Numbered from the stretch's first letter, positions 24,930 through 38,475 are shown. The stretch: DNA of 64,000 nucleotides from Cymbidium sinense (GCA_021442155.1 CM038228.1:10829179-10893178); one strand, 5' to 3'. Numbers and translations are program-made. Notes: a model not told the origin generated them from the sequence alone.

Positions 24930-25605
24930 TGAAAAGAGATGAGGAGTCATTAATCAAAGATTTGCTTGATCTAGAAATATGCTTAGCTCAGTTGACCACT
25001 ACTAGAGAGGATCATTTCTCAGAAGAAGTCCTATGAGTTACATTCACCAATGAAGATTTACTTCTAGGGACAATCGAGCACCCCCGTCCCCTCTATATTA
25101 TAGCAGATGTTGGCAGATTCAGGCTATCCAAAGTTATAGTTGATCCAGGTGCATCATTGAACATTATGAGTCTAAGAACCCTTACTGAGGATCAACATCT
25201 CTAAACTCTAAGGAGATGATGATGTTGAAAGAATTCAATGAACAAGGAGAGGGCCTTAGGCTCCATAGTGTTACCTTTGGAGATACATGATTGGATGATA
25301 AAAGCCAAGTTTCACATAATATATTCGGATACATCTTTCAATGCTTTTCTTGGGAGACTGTGGATTCATGAGAATAATATGATTCCATCCTCTCTACATC
25401 AGTACATCAAGTTTCTAAGAGGTGGAATTGAGTATTGTGTCAAAGGAGATCGCAAATCATTCACAGTTCATGAGGTCAGGATATATGAGGATGTGGCCTA
25501 CTATCTCCCTAAGAAAAAAAATATCTTATCTCATGATCTTAGTCAAAATGAAAAGAAAAGAAAGAAAGAAAAGAAAGAAAAGAGAATGAGAAGAAGACCT
25601 TAGGG
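24930..25605 (+). pseudogene. Element B aspartic protease region
   Basis: Near 25075-25170 the DNA encodes HPRPLYIIADVGRF, then VDPGASLNIMSL, the active-site loop of a retroviral-type aspartic protease with Pro where Thr is usual (DTGAS in the family, DPGAS here). The open frame 25238-25603 continues with SDTSFNAFLGRLWIHENN and SSLHQYIKFLRGG, the conserved end of this domain in plant gypsy elements, and then a Lys-rich tail. A frame change separates the two parts. The domain would cut the Gag-Pol polyprotein. The reverse copy is at 42632-43270. Confidence 0.75.
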
Positions 25606-26419
25606 AAGTAGAGCAGAATAGATTCCACCCACTATTTGTTAATCCATTTGAATAAGTGGGAGGATGACCCCCACTAGGATGAGGAAGAGGCAAGTCAGGA
25701 GTCCTAGGGGTAGAAGGCCTTCATACTTACCACCCACCAGGAGATTAGTTCTAGCATCCAAGAGTACACATGTTATCTTCATAAATTTAGAATCTAGTTC
25801 AGAGAATGACTCTTATGTAGTTAGCACACAGACTCTTCTCAACAGCAGATCCCATTGGAGGTCACACTGGTCGATGATGAAGACCGGGTCCCTAAGCAAA
25901 GCATGAATGTATCCAAGTCTTCCACATGTGAAACTGCATCATATAGGAACCTTAGCTCTAACCCCACTTTTCTCAAAAAAAGTTGAGGGTTAGGTAGTTA
26001 AGGAAGCCCCTAAAGCATGTATAACCACAAAGATTGAGGTTCTATCCAAGAAGCATCCTCAAGTCAAAAAGTTAATGTAGAACTTGAGAATGATTCATAT
26101 AAAAAATTAATAGAATTATCTTTTGATTGATACTCTCCTTATGTTCATAATTTAATGAAGAAAAGTTTAATTCCACATACATGGTCAAAGCATAGGTCAG
26201 AATACTTCGAAAAGATATGAAACAACCAATGCAAGAACTCTCAATCAAGACCCAGACTAGGCTTTGACAGTAGGTCCGTGGATGATGACACGCTTGGTCA
26301 TCACCAATCATTTGGAGTCTGATAGGTTCTTTTCAAATCACATTAACTCATATGAGGAGGTGTGCTTAAAAGCTTGAGATGATTTCTAAGTCAAAGATGC
26401 ACCACCAAAATTTGAAGAA
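25606..26419 (+). pseudogene. Element B protease-RT linker (degenerate)
   Basis: Matches the linker of element C at 41910-42630 in reverse, including the acidic NLEDDSYK-like region. In B it is full of stops. No catalytic domain is expected here and none is seen. Confidence 0.4.
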
Positions 26420-27120
26420 GAAATCAAATCAACCATTAATGAACTCAAAGAAATCAACTTGGAGACTAAAGCTAACCCACGCTCGATGTACATCAGTTCC
26501 TTGTTGAATGAAACTGAAACCAATGACTTAATTAAGCTACTCACTAAGTTTAAGGACTACTTTGCATGGAGTAATGAAGAAATGCCCTAATTAGCTCTTG
26601 ACATAGTGGTCCATAAGCTAGCGATACGACCTCTAATCCCATTAAGCGCTCCTAGCATGTGATTAGACATTGATCAACAGGTCATTTCTGAAGTCAAGAA
26701 ATTGATCAATGTTGGTTTCATCCAGAAGGAAAAATACCCCCACCTGGTTGGCTAGTGTCATCCCAATTTGTATATATGTCGATTTTAGGGATCTTACCAT
26801 GGCTTGTCCTAAAGATGAATTTTCACTACCAATATCAGAATTGATGGTGGGCATTATCTCATCTCATGTGGTCTTCTCTTTCATGGATGGTTCATCTGGA
26901 TATAACCAAATAAAGATGACACCTGAAGATAAAAGGAACACTATTTTCAGAACCCCGATCAAAATATATTACTATAAGGTCATGTCTTTTAGTTTAAAAA
27001 TGCTAGAACCACATACCAGCGGGACATGACTCGAATCTTCGATGAACTCATTCATCACCAAGTTGAATGCACGTTGATGATCTCATAAACAAAAAAAGAA
27101 AAGGAAGACCACATCTTTGA
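26420..27120 (+). pseudogene. Element B reverse transcriptase (catalytic box destroyed)
   Basis: Recognisable blocks: ACPKDEFSLPISELM and SFMDGSSGYNQIKM (frame 26709-27029), preceded by YVDFRDL. They correspond to the finger and palm motifs of Ty3/gypsy RT, including the first catalytic Asp region. The expected YVDD box falls at about 27070, where the reading is CTLMIS in the local frame: one base has been lost before GTTGATGATCTC, so the double Asp is shifted out of frame. A stop occurs close after. The enzyme would copy element RNA into DNA but is clearly inactive here. The reverse relative at 41030-41910 keeps the box. Confidence 0.85.
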
Positions 27121-27224
27121 CTTGAGAGTAGTTTTCAAGCGACAACCTCAAAATGAACCATCTGAAGTGTGCATTGGAAGTATAGTCAAGGAATTTCCAT
27201 AGGTTTGTTGTCTGGCACTACAAA

Positions 27225-27765
27225 ATTGAAATCGACCTAGAGAAGATTAAAGCGATATTGGAAATGCCACCCCCTAAAAGTCTAACCCAACTTAGATCAT
27301 TCCAATGGAGGTTGATGTATCTAAGATGCTTTATGTCCAACTTATCAGGCATATGCCAACCCATTTAAGCACTAGTCAAGAAAGACGTCAAGTTCAAATG
27401 GGATGACAAGTGCCAGCATACCTTTGAGAGCATCAAGCAATACCTTATGATGCCGCTAGTTCTAGTTGCCCCTATCCTGAGAAAACCTCATATATTATAC
27501 ACTGCTATATTAGATGACTCCCTTAACAGTTTATTGGCCCAAGTCAATGATGAAGGGATAGAGAATGAACTCTACTATCTCAGCCATCGTCTGATACCTA
27601 CTGAAACAAATTATCCACCCATTGAGAAACATTGCATAACTTTAATTTTTATAGCCCAAAATCTACGATACTATATGCTCTCTTATAAAGCAAACTTGAT
27701 TTCTAGAATCAATACATTGCAATATCTCATGACTCATGATGGTATGATATTATCTTATATCTGAT
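27225..27765 (+). pseudogene. Element B RT connection / RNase H-like domain
   Basis: The open frame 27447-27764 contains LLAQVNDEGIENELYYLSHR, TETNYPPIEKHCITLIFIAQ and NLRYYMLSYKANLISRIN, the RNase H-like block following the RT palm in plant gypsy elements. Upstream, IEIDLEKIKAILEMPPPKSL-like coding is visible at 27230-27290 with a frame change. After 27765 the usual extension before the true RNase H start is missing, indicating a local deletion relative to element C. Confidence 0.75.
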
Positions 27766-27899
27766 TATTTCTTATGCAATTCATGAACTTAGGGGGACTC
27801 ATGAAAAATTCCCTTGGTAGGAGATGTATTGATGGTGTTGATCTTCAAAGAGAGAAGAACCATAATGTATTCTCCCAAGTAAGGCAGGGATATGAATAG

Positions 27900-28353
27900 T
27901 CCTCCTAACACTAGACCACGATATGGTGAGATTCTCATATCATCTATTTGAACATTGCACCAACAACGAAGCCGAATATGAGGCTTTGATCATCATTCTG
28001 GAGTTAGCCATTTCATTAGGCATCCAGAACATCAACATTTTTGAAAATTTTTAGTTAGTTGTCAACGGATCCGGGTCCTATAAGGTCTTGAAGCCAAAAC
28101 TCCATCACTACAGTAAATATACCATGGAGTTGCTAGCTCAAATTCTAGGTGTCACAATCTACAAAATCCCTAGAGGAGAAAATGTCATAGATAATGCCTT
28201 AGCCAAGATTACCAAAGAGTTGGCATGTCTGGAAGATGAGTCCATATCAATAGAGGTCAATAATAGGAAAGTCTTGCCCCTTATTGATGGTGAACTCATC
28301 GACAAATACTCTCTTAAAGAGGAGGTTATCGTTGCCAAAAAGGATGAAGAATT
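27900..28353 (+). pseudogene. Element B RNase H domain, first copy
   Basis: Encodes TNNEAEYEALIIILELAISL and IQNINIFENF, with the Glu-containing NNEAEYEAL motif of RNase H, then (frame 28088-28369) HYSKYTMELLAQILGV, IYKIPRGENVIDNALAKITK. The last catalytic position, normally Asp in an ADALA motif, is Asn here (DNALAK). The domain would remove RNA from the RNA-DNA hybrid. The segment from about 28026 to 28353 is followed by a second, diverged copy of itself. Confidence 0.75.
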
Positions 28354-28745
28354 GGATCAACATCTTTAGAGATTCTCAGTTAGTTGTCAAGTAAATCGCT
28401 GAGTCCTACAAAGTCTTTAAGCTAAAGCTCCAGCACTATCACAAGTATACCATGGAGTTGCTAGCTCAAATTTTAGAGGTCACAATCTTTAAAATACCTA
28501 GAGGAGAAAATGTCATAGCTGATGCCTTAGCCAAGCTTGCCAAAGAGTTAGCATGTCCGAAAGATGAGTCTATATCAATAGAGGTCCATAATAGGCAAGT
28601 CATACCTCTTATTGATGTTGAACTCAATGACAAATACGCTCATGAAGCAGGTTGGTGTTACCAAAAAGATGAAGAACTCAGAGGCAACACTTCATTGATT
28701 ACCTTAAGGCAAACTACCTCAAGAGAAATCTCGCACATCAAGTGA
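28354..28745 (+). pseudogene. Element B RNase H C-terminal part, tandem duplicate
   Basis: It repeats the preceding segment at an offset of 328 bp: ATGGAGTTGCTAGCTCAAAT occurs at 28124 and 28452. The copy reads YTMELLAQILEV, FKIPRGENVIADALAKLAKE, and keeps the ADALAK Asp that the first copy has lost. Because 328 is not a multiple of three, the two copies are out of frame with each other. The downstream frame runs into the integrase linker. Confidence 0.85.
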
Positions 28746-28749
28746 AGTA

Positions 28750-29125
28750 AAGGGCACTCTCCTTCACCCTCATGGATGGTGTCTTATATGATGGTCCTTC
28801 ATCATATATGGTTACACCATTTAGACAAGGACAAAGCCTATAAAATCATGAGGTACATTTAGGATTGCTCGAGCTCATCTCAGGTCCCAAGATGAATGCC
28901 AAAATGAAGAGACTTCGGATATTATTGGGAGATGATGATCATAGATTGCATGGTAGTAAGGCATTGTCACGGTGCCAAGTACATGGAGTGGTCCTACATC
29001 AAACCAACATTCTTCATCTAACCTTGGCCTCATGGCTATTGTGTTGCACATAGTGGGTGATTGATCCTCCTTCATCCAAGGATCATTGTTCATCCTTCCA
29101 ACGATACTTTTCAAGTTGGTGTGGT
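28750..29125 (+). pseudogene. Element B integrase, N-terminal part, truncated
   Basis: Begins with VLYDGPSSYMVTPF, the linker ahead of the integrase, followed by a decayed zinc-binding region (RHCHGAKYME) and the start of the core, where the usual TLASWPFECWGTD-like block is visible in damaged form (29020-29115). It breaks off near 29125, and the next sequence is the end of a reverse-oriented LTR-like segment. The second and third catalytic residues are therefore absent. Element D begins at almost the same integrase position (45005). Confidence 0.7.
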
Positions 29126-29164
29126 GTTTATTTTTGGTTTATGTGTATGTGTGTGTATAGGGGG

Positions 29165-30881
29165 GGGGGACACCACGTAGATCTGAGTATGTACTTATTG
29201 AGGTGATTGGGTACAACATCAAGGAATAGTGAACTATCTCAAAAGATAGAAATCACTACCCTATGATGGACCTAATCATCTAATAAGGACTCCTAAGGCT
29301 TGATGGGTCTTCGAATGTACCAGAAATTTTTCTCTTACTTTATATGAATGAATAAAGTAGGGTTTATTTAAATTGGGTTCTAAAGTTTCCTATGGGGGCA
29401 TGTCCCCATAGTTAATTACATCCTAAGGAAGGTGTCAATTAAAGTAGGAAATTGTTGTCTCTAAAGAATTCAAAAATAGGACTACCAATAAATTGGCTAT
29501 ATTTGGAAAATCAAGTGGGATAGATCAAAAGGAGAGACTTACTATCCAAGCTAAAGGAGATGAGTAAGGAATGCTCATGATACTAGAAAATCTAATTAAA
29601 GCATCTCAAACTATCATATGGTTAGGCTTTATATATTTAAAATTGAAGAGATTTATGTATTTGAGTTGGAATTTTATTAGAAAATTAGGACTTATAATCC
29701 CACAACACAAGGTTGTAGAAATACCTAAGAGGTGAGGATTTATGCTTATAGCCCGAAGAAAATAGCTACCTCGGATCTTAAATCTAGAGAGCTTTAGTAA
29801 GAACCGAAACACATCTTAAATCTAAGGAAAAAATGGGTGTATGATTTATCTCCATAAACCACCCATGGACTTATGACTTTGGTGGACCACTAACTCCTCC
29901 TACACTTTAAAATCATATACGCAAATCTTATGTTTTGCAAGATAGTTAGGCTGTTATTATTTAGAAAGAGACTAAGTCCTTAAACCCACTCCCTAAGAGA
30001 CTAGAGCATGAGTGGTATGAGTAATGACCTAGTTGAATGCAAATCTTTTCAATTATTATTTTTATATGACACTTCATTTTGACAAAGGCTTTGAGATTTT
30101 ATATGCCTAAATGCATGGTGAAGTTGATTATGGGCCAAATCAAAAGAGAAAGAGGTGTTTTCCATCATAGGCTCTCAAAGGTCAAGCATTTTTCCTATCG
30201 ACAAAGATGGAAACCCTCTCTTAGTGAAACAAAATGACATGCATGATATTAAACATACAACATACAGCTAAGGAGTTGCTAAATATTTTATTATCTTGAT
30301 TTAATGCCTAGGATTTATGTGAGGTTATGAGTTATTTTATAAAATTTAGTTATGAGTTATAGTTGGGGTAGAAAAATTAATTTTTTTCCTAAGAGTCTAA
30401 ATAGATCTGAGCCACATCTTCAAGCATCAATATAGAAAAAAAACTATAAGAGGCATGTAATTTCTAGTGCGCAATATAAATAAATCATCAAACAATTTAT
30501 AAGGCTAGTGTAAAAGAATAAAAGGCCGATACGGTCGGGTGCCTCCATACAACCCGAAAAGAAAATGGGTAGCTGAGCTCTACCATTATACAACTTGGAT
30601 TACAAAAATAATAATTACAATTAAGAATGAATACATGCTATGGGGGTCTTCATCTTCATTCTTCATGTCTCTTTTATTTCTTCATATCTCTATTTGATTT
30701 AATTTGCTCCACTTTAAAGGCATCACATGGCCTTCCAGACAAAACTTCTAGCCAATGCTCATCCTTATCCCCACAACACTATTCCTAATTCCTAATTACA
30801 AAATTATAATAAAATGGGAAGATAAACCTAACTACACCTAAAATAAAGGTTAGCTAAACATTCACATCCACTGTGGATGCC

Positions 30882-30939
<58 letters not shown>

Positions 30940-33900
30940 ATGACAAGCTATAGAAATGAAAACTATATGAAAGTTGGGTTCAATTGAATTAATTTATTTG
31001 TGTACATGAATTAAAGCTCTATCTAAATTTTAATGTCAAAAATGCATAAGAATGAAATCAAGCAAGTACGTTGCCATTATTCTACACCAAGGGAGTGAGG
31101 TAGGAATCTCCTTAGGGCTACTTAAAGTAGTGTGTCCCTAGGATGTCCAGACTAATATACCTACTAATATTCTTACTTATGCAAATCAACATATGAATAT
31201 AAGAAAGAAACATCACTTCATACACTAAGTTTATATTCACATGCACTTTTTATATATGTATAACTAAAGTTACAACACATATTCTTATTTATTAAGAATC
31301 TTTTGAAAATATGTTTGAGATTTAGTAGTGATAATAGCCACACATATTTTTAATTAAGTCAACACAGGCAAATTGACATAAGAAAAATTATTTTTTATTT
31401 GTTTAATTTTAAAAGAGATGAATGCATGAATCAAATGACATAGAACACTTTAATATGATTGGAAAGAAATAAAGAAATATAATCATAGAATCTCATTCAA
31501 TCCAACTAATTTCTAAGGATAATCACATTAAACAAGCTTGTTTAAAATAAACCAAAGTTTGTTAAAGCCACTTTTGATTTTATGTTTGATTTGATTTATG
31601 AAATGTGGAGGAGGTTTGCTGGTCCTAATCCCATTCCCATGTGTGTAAGTTAATATGATTTAATGAAAAGCAATTAAGTTAATTTTATGGATTGATTAAG
31701 TTAAGCATGGATTAAATCAATTAATTAATCCTTACCTATGTCACCTTAAGGTAATTAATTAAACAATTATGAGCTAATATGATATGCAACTACATAGAAA
31801 AGTAAATAGCAATGTTCCTATGAAATTAAAGGGGCCTAATGCAATTAGCTTATAATTGTGAATTAATTAAACTTAAGGAGCTCACTTAATTACTCTTATG
31901 ATTTTCTCATACATGTGAGATAACCATAATTTCATTAGCTTTCTCTTTAGGTTATTGAACACCCAAAGAGCTACCCAAGAGTTAATTAGAGAAATAAATT
32001 CAATCAAATTAGTTAAGTTCATTAATTATCTAATTAAGTCTTAATTATCCTTAATCAATAATATGAAATAAACTTAGGGAAAGAGGCAAAGAAGGGAGCC
32101 TAAGTCTCAATCCCTAAATCCTTTCAATTAGTTAATTAAAGTTTAGGTTTGATTTGGATTTTTGATTAATGTTAATTAATTAATAAAGGGATTTTAATTA
32201 ATTAATTATTTAAGAGGAAATGGAAGACTTAAAGAAAAGATTGGAAGAGGGAGTCCCAATTTCCCTAAACTTCATCACCATTGTGAGAGGTTAATAAGCT
32301 TAATTGATTGATTAATCTGTTCATTTGCTTAATTATCATTAATTAAAGAAGAGTAATTAAGACTTAATCCATTGATTTACCCAATTAATTATCCAATAAA
32401 TCCCAAGAAAATATTGGCAGGCCATCCCCATAAACAACTCAAAATTTGAAATTAATTGGATAATTAATTAGAAAGTAATTAAGCTAACTAAATTATTAAT
32501 TAAACCTTAATCAAGTATTATTTACTTCTGAAAATTAATTAATATTAATTTTAATGAATTCCCCTTTAAAATACCTTTAAAATGAGCCCTCATTTGTATT
32601 TTTTGGATTTTTCTACAATTAGTTATGAATTTTAGAAGTTTCAGCATTAAAAATAGATTAATTAACCTAATTAACCTCCCTAATCCCATGCCATGTGATG
32701 GCTGACGCGGTGTGCTTTCCACATGGCATGATGGGATTAGTTATTTAAGTTATCATGTCGAAGGTAGCGGACGGTACTCTTTCATGTGTGTCGATCTAAG
32801 ATTCGATACGATTAAGTGTGCAATTTCGAAGGGGAAAAGAGAGGTTATATGCTTGATAAAATCAGGATCATTCATTTTGATCACATGGAATGGATGGTCC
32901 ATGATCTATCTCCTCCCAAGCATCGAGCGACAAATAACATCCGATGATTGTCGCTCGATCCGAGCTCACTCCAGCTCAGATGGAGATGAAATTGATCGCA
33001 CACCTTCAGGGAAGCATAAAACACATCTGACGATAGAAATCACATGAGACATAAGTTTCCTTCATAAAGGACCAACCTATTTTGAACTAATGATCAGTTT
33101 TAATGGCATACCTCTATGAGCTTTTGGCGATTCCAACGATTGAGGAAGCTTCATTTGATATGAAGCCTATTGAGCCACGAGCTTTGATTTGGTGTAGTTT
33201 GCTGACCAACCCATGTAAGCAATCAATATTGATCAAACTCCACCCTCTTGCCATCGGGAAGCTTGGAAAATGATTTGTTTCGACTCGTCTAGGTCCAAGG
33301 ATGGTGTGGGCAAAATTAATTGTACTTTGGTTGCAAAATGAGGAAATGGGAATCACTGGTTTGCTCCCTTATTTCGGTTTCACATAAAACCGAGAATGGG
33401 ATTTTGGGGAGGCTCTGGGATCTTATTTCTTGGCTACTAGGGCTGAATCGAGTGTGAGTGTGTGAGTTTACGTGAGAATGAGAAGGGTATACCCCCTCCT
33501 TCCTTGGCTTGGATGGTGGTGATGGTTTCAGCATGGTGGATCAATGGCTAAGATGGGGAGCTCGATTTGGGCAAAGAATCACTCCACTTGGCCTCACATG
33601 AGTGGAGAAAGGGTGGGAGGTGGCTGCCATATGAGTAGTAGGTGTCCTTGGTGGTTTAAAATGCTCTAATGGGAATGAGGAGGTGATTTCCCCTCCCCAT
33701 GAGTCATGGCCAACCCAACCACCTTTGGGTTAGGTCAGCCATGGTCCTTGGTGCCTAGGTGGACCTATGAATGGGTGCCAAGTGGCCAAATATCCATGTG
33801 CCTTATCTCATGGGATGCCCTAAACCCAAGGGAAAAGTGGTTATTTGGCTATGGGTTTGGTTTGAGCAGATTTGAAAAGTGTCAAAAGTGGGTTAGCCCA

Positions 33901-35570
33901 AATTTCAAGTGGTTTGGAGTTTATTTGATTTGACCTATTTAGGTCAAATGGGTTAGGTTGGGTCAAGTTGACCAATTGGTCAAATTAAGTCAAGCCAAGA
34001 GTTGGGTCAAGTTCACATGACTATTTGGAGTATATTCATGTTATTGGTTTGGTTCAATTTGCTTTGGATTTGATTATATCTTATTTGGGTTCATATAGGT
34101 CAAATGGGTCAAGTGGATCAATTTGATCAAATTGGGTTGGGTTAGGTGTTGAGTCAAGTTCAATTGGCTAATTGAAAATGATTGTAGGCTTTGGTTTAGT
34201 TTAATTTGGAAATACTTTGAATTTTGGCTAATTTGACCCTTTAGGTCAATTTGGGCTAGGTTAGGTTAGGTTAACAAATTGATCAAATTAGGCTCAATAA
34301 TAACTTTAGTCAAGTTTAATAATCAATTTGGAATAAACTTGAGCCAATAGTTGCAATCAATTTCAATTTGGGTTGGATTGTCATTTGACCTATTTTGGCT
34401 TATTAGGCCAATTTGGGTCAAATGGCCAATTGGACTTGGTTTGGCGCAATTGAGGGTTTGGTCATATTCAATCATTGATTATGAATTGGTTTGAATCAAA
34501 GATTTCAGTCAATTTGGCATATGGTGTGTTTTGGCTAGTTTAGGTTTAATTTGGGCTAAAGGTTGACTTAGTCAATGGGCTAGGTTGACTTGGCTTGACC
34601 CAATTCAAACAATTGATTAACCTAGGAAGATTGTTGATCATGATATGAGATTTGAATGGGCTCAGTTCAATCCAGTTTGGGTTGGATTAGAACTTGGCTC
34701 AAAAAGGTGTTTTAGGTCACTTTGGGTCAAGTGGACCTAAATGGGTTAATTCGCTTGATCATGGCTTGATTCAAGTTTAGTTGTATTGATAAATGGGTTT
34801 GAGATGGAAATATAAATCCAATTGCAAATGGTTTGAATCCATATGGATCTTGGTTCATATGATAATTTCAAGTCAAAAGGGCTAACTTGGGTTTGATTTG
34901 GGTTAGCTTGGATTTGGTTTGATAATTGTAGTTTATGTTTATATTTGAAACAATGATTGAAGGAATGATTGAATCATAAAGAAGTCCATGGGTTTTGAAT
35001 TGATTTGGATAGTATTTGACCAAGTTCAAGGAATTGGCTTAAAGAGCATAAATTGGAGTTCGGTTTGATTCTGGATTTAGTTTTGGCTATTTGAATTTAT
35101 ATTTCATTTATATTTGGGAATATAAATGAAGATATAAAATATTTATGAGAAAATCACTTGAGGTTGGAGTGATTTGAATTTGATTAAGGCTAAGTCCATA
35201 AGACAAAATCAAAGGGCTTAGGAAGGGTTTTGGTATTTGGATTTGATCATGGGATTGAATCTTTTGACTTGGAATTTGATTTATGATTTGAAGTTTGATA
35301 TTTGAATTTGAGGTTTGGTTTGAAAAGGCAAGCATGGATTGGGTTTAGGCCATAGGGTAGGCAAGTTTTCCTAAGTCCCTAAGGCATAACTTATTCCTAC
35401 AGCTAAACCTTCTAAGTCTCTAGGCTTAGATTACGTGTTCACCTAATCACTAGAAGTGTCTTAAGATTAAGGAGATCTTAGTGTCTATAAGAGTCCTAGA
35501 TCTATGGGAGAAGTTGAGAACTCACTCAAAAGTGAGGTTAACAAAGGACCCCAATAGGTGTGGTGTAACA
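29165..35570 (-). mobile_element. LTR-like terminal segment of element C, about 6.4 kb
   Basis: Read on the minus strand it starts TGTTACACCACACC at 35570, which fits an LTR start in TG, and has the same order as the plus-strand copies: start block with CCTCACTTTTGAGTG (35526-35545), TTGACC zone (33940-35300), complex zone (32700-33700), AT-rich TTAATTAA zone (31560-32700), then the conserved 3' zone (29170-30850). It ends near 29165 in a run of G on the plus strand, so the terminal CA is not clean. It lies directly downstream of the 3' non-coding region of element C, as a 3' LTR should. No purine tract was recognised before 35570. Confidence 0.65.
30884..30937. repeat. (AT)n microsatellite
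   Basis: About 27 uninterrupted AT units inside the element C LTR-like segment. Confidence 0.95.
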
Positions 35571-38475
35571 GGCACACACATATTAATGATGATCAACAAC
35601 ATCCAAAGATCCTACTAATAGAAATGATATACCCCAACCGAGATAGAATCAAGATCTTAGTGCAACTCAACTTATGCCAAGGGCATAAGAGAGGAAGAAA
35701 GGATCCACTAAGGGATCAATCATGTGAACCTTCCACTAAGGAAGTAGGATCAGATTATCCATATAACATAAGAGTTTGAGTTGGTTTAATATGATTTGGG
35801 GAGAAAAGATTCGCTGGAGATGAGTGCATGAACCTTCAACTAGGGGGGTTCATGTTATCCACTAAGGATAGAGATTTGATTTGTGTCTCATTGGGAAAAA
35901 ATTTGATTTGATTTAATTGATGTCCAGGGATGAGAATTTGGTTTGATCATGATTTGAGGCTCCAGGAGAGGATATGATTTTGATTTTGAGGACACATCTG
36001 GAGATATGAGCTTAGATGGATAAGGTGGATTTAAATTTGGACTCCCCTAGAGGGAGGATGGTGAATTTGATGAAATAGATCTTGTTGGTGTGCGATGGAT
36101 CTACTAAGAAGGAGCTAATATCAGCATAAACCTATCTTAGATTTACAAATCCAAAGGGATAGTCTACCATCAGGTAGGACTAACCAACCTAAGGGGTGTC
36201 TTTGTGCAATAGTCAAGTTAGGAAGAAAGCTTGTAGACTTACATCCTCCTAAATAAGGAACCACTTGGGTGATGGTTGATAGCACAATGAATCAACCCAA
36301 CCTAAGGACTATTGACGAATCTGCGTGGACTCATATCGACTCAAGAATAGTCGAAAATTAAATTTGGGATGGACCCCTATCGATGTGCGATGGATCTACT
36401 AAGGAGCTAATATCAGCATAGACCTATCTTAGATTTACAAATCCAAAGGGATAGTCTACCAGCCATCAGGTAGAGCTAACCAACCTAAGGGGTGCCTTTG
36501 ATTATGAATGTATTAAGAAGAAAGCATAGACTTACATCTTCCAGTAGGGATCGGGGGTGATCTGTTGATATAATCAAACTCAACCTAAGGTGACTATTTG
36601 AGCAAATGTCACTTTGGACTCACATCAACTCAAGAATAGTCAAAATTAATTAGATTTGGGATGAACCCTGTCGGTGTGTGATGGATCTACTAAGAAGGAG
36701 CTAATATCAGCCTAGTCCTATCTTAGATTTACAAATCCAAAGGGATAGTCTACCAGCCATCAGGTAGAACTAACAAACCTAAGGAGTACCTTTCGATGTG
36801 CAATAGTCAAGTCAAGAAGAAAACTTGTAGACTTACATCCTCCTAAACAAGGAACCACTGGGGTGATCTGCTGGTAGCACAATAAATCGAACCAGACCTA
36901 AGGCTGCCGGTCAGTGTGCAATGGTTGTGTTGAAGAGAATGTGTGATAGACTTATATCTCCCAAAGTAAAGACGATTGTCGGGGTGACCTGTTGATGGCA
37001 CAACAAGTCAAACCCGACCTAAGGGCGACTACTGAGAGAGTGTCGACCCGGGGACTTATCTCAACTCAAAAGTAGTCAGAAAATTCCTATAGGGAGTTTT
37101 GCTGACACTGCCCTAAAGATAGGATGCCTGCTTGGGAAAGGTATCGCTGGGGGTTTTGCTCCTAATCCACAAGCGAAGATATATATTTGTTTTGTTTATA
37201 TATGTGGACCTTGTTGGTGTGTGAGGGACCATATTGAGAAGGAGCTTATATCAGCCTAGTCTTATCTTAAACTTACTAGACAAAGAGAAAATCTGCATAT
37301 CTGCGAGACAAATTCTCCAACCAAAGGGGTGGCTACTAGGAAAGGGGGACTGTCCAATCCAAAAGTAACCCAGGTAGTGTCTAAATGGGGTCACTAAGGA
37401 TGTGATCCAAATAGAGTGTCCACAAGGGAGGTACCGCTAGGGGCTTTATACAAAACCCTATGGTGATGCTATGGGAGAAAGCATAGCAGTCTTACATCTG
37501 TCGAGAGTGGTGTATCCATAGGGTGGGTCACTGTCAGCATAGCGATGACCAACCAACCTAAGGTGCCCATTGGTGTGCGACAATCAATCTAGAGAGAAGG
37601 CGTGTAGACTTACATCTCCCTAAAGTGGAACTGATTGTCGGGATAGTCTGACTTTGACAAGGCATATACTATCTGACCTAGGGCAACTACCAAGTGAGGA
37701 GTCCTGTGTAAGGACTAGACCCAAACTTGAAGTAGTCAGGAGGAAAAGAGCCACTAGGGGACATATCCTAAGCCTCAAATATACTCGACCTAGTTAGTGC
37801 ATAATGGCTAGTTAAAGAAGAAAGCATGTAGACTTATATCCTCTTAAGCAAAGTTAACATGAATTAGCTTACCGACGGTGCAGTAAGGTCTACCAAACTA
37901 ACAAGGTGCTCGTCGGTGTGCATAAATCAATTTAGGAAGAAAAGCATAGCATACTTACATCCTTTTGAACAAGAGACCAAATGGGGTGACACACTAGCAA
38001 GGTAGCATGTCAGCCCGATCTAGAGCAACTAATGAGTGAGTGTCATAGGGGACTTGCTCCCACATCAAAATAGCCTAAGACAAAAGATAAATATTTATTT
38101 TATAGAAGAAGGAATAGGATGCCGCTTGGGTCTCTTACACCTATCCTAAACACATCAAAGAATGGATGAAATGGTGCTATAAAGGGCAATTGTGACTCCA
38201 CAAAGAAAGGATGCCGCTTGGGTTCTCTTACACCTAACTTAGTTGTAGTAGTCAAAATAGGATGCCTCTTGGGGTTCTCTTACACCTATCCTAATAGCAC
38301 TGGAGAATCATGTGCAATTTGTGTTTGTGTTGATGAAGGATATAATGTTGCTTGGGTTCTCTTACACCTATCCTAAATACATCATGGAGAATTCACAAGC
38401 AAAGATGTTCCTAACACGGAAGAGATAGAATTTGAAATGAAAGAAATTTTATTGATGATTGATTTGAAATAAGAT
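35571..38475 (-). repeat. Element C 3' non-coding region with tandem repeats
   Basis: Lies between the integrase end and the LTR-like segment. A unit of about 290 bp containing TGCGATGGATCTACTAAG and CAAATCCAAAGGGATAGTC recurs at about 36091, 36386 and 36677, and in altered form near 37219. A shorter repeat around GGATGCCGCTTGGG with CTCTTACACC occurs four times in 38105-38370. Related sequence lies on the opposite strand at 45904-48420. Tandem repeats in the 3' untranslated region are known for Tat-lineage gypsy elements, where they can seed satellites. No protein is supported. Confidence 0.75.

Noticed and set aside
33114..33534. Minus-strand ORFs in the complex zone of the LTR-like segment
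   Set aside because: Short, overlapping each other in different frames, no family match by eye, and inside a non-coding terminal segment.
29165..35570. Host intergenic DNA instead of an LTR
   Set aside because: The same ordered blocks recur in three other places and one copy follows directly on the 3' end of an element, so a mobile terminal segment is more likely, though exact termini are unproven.
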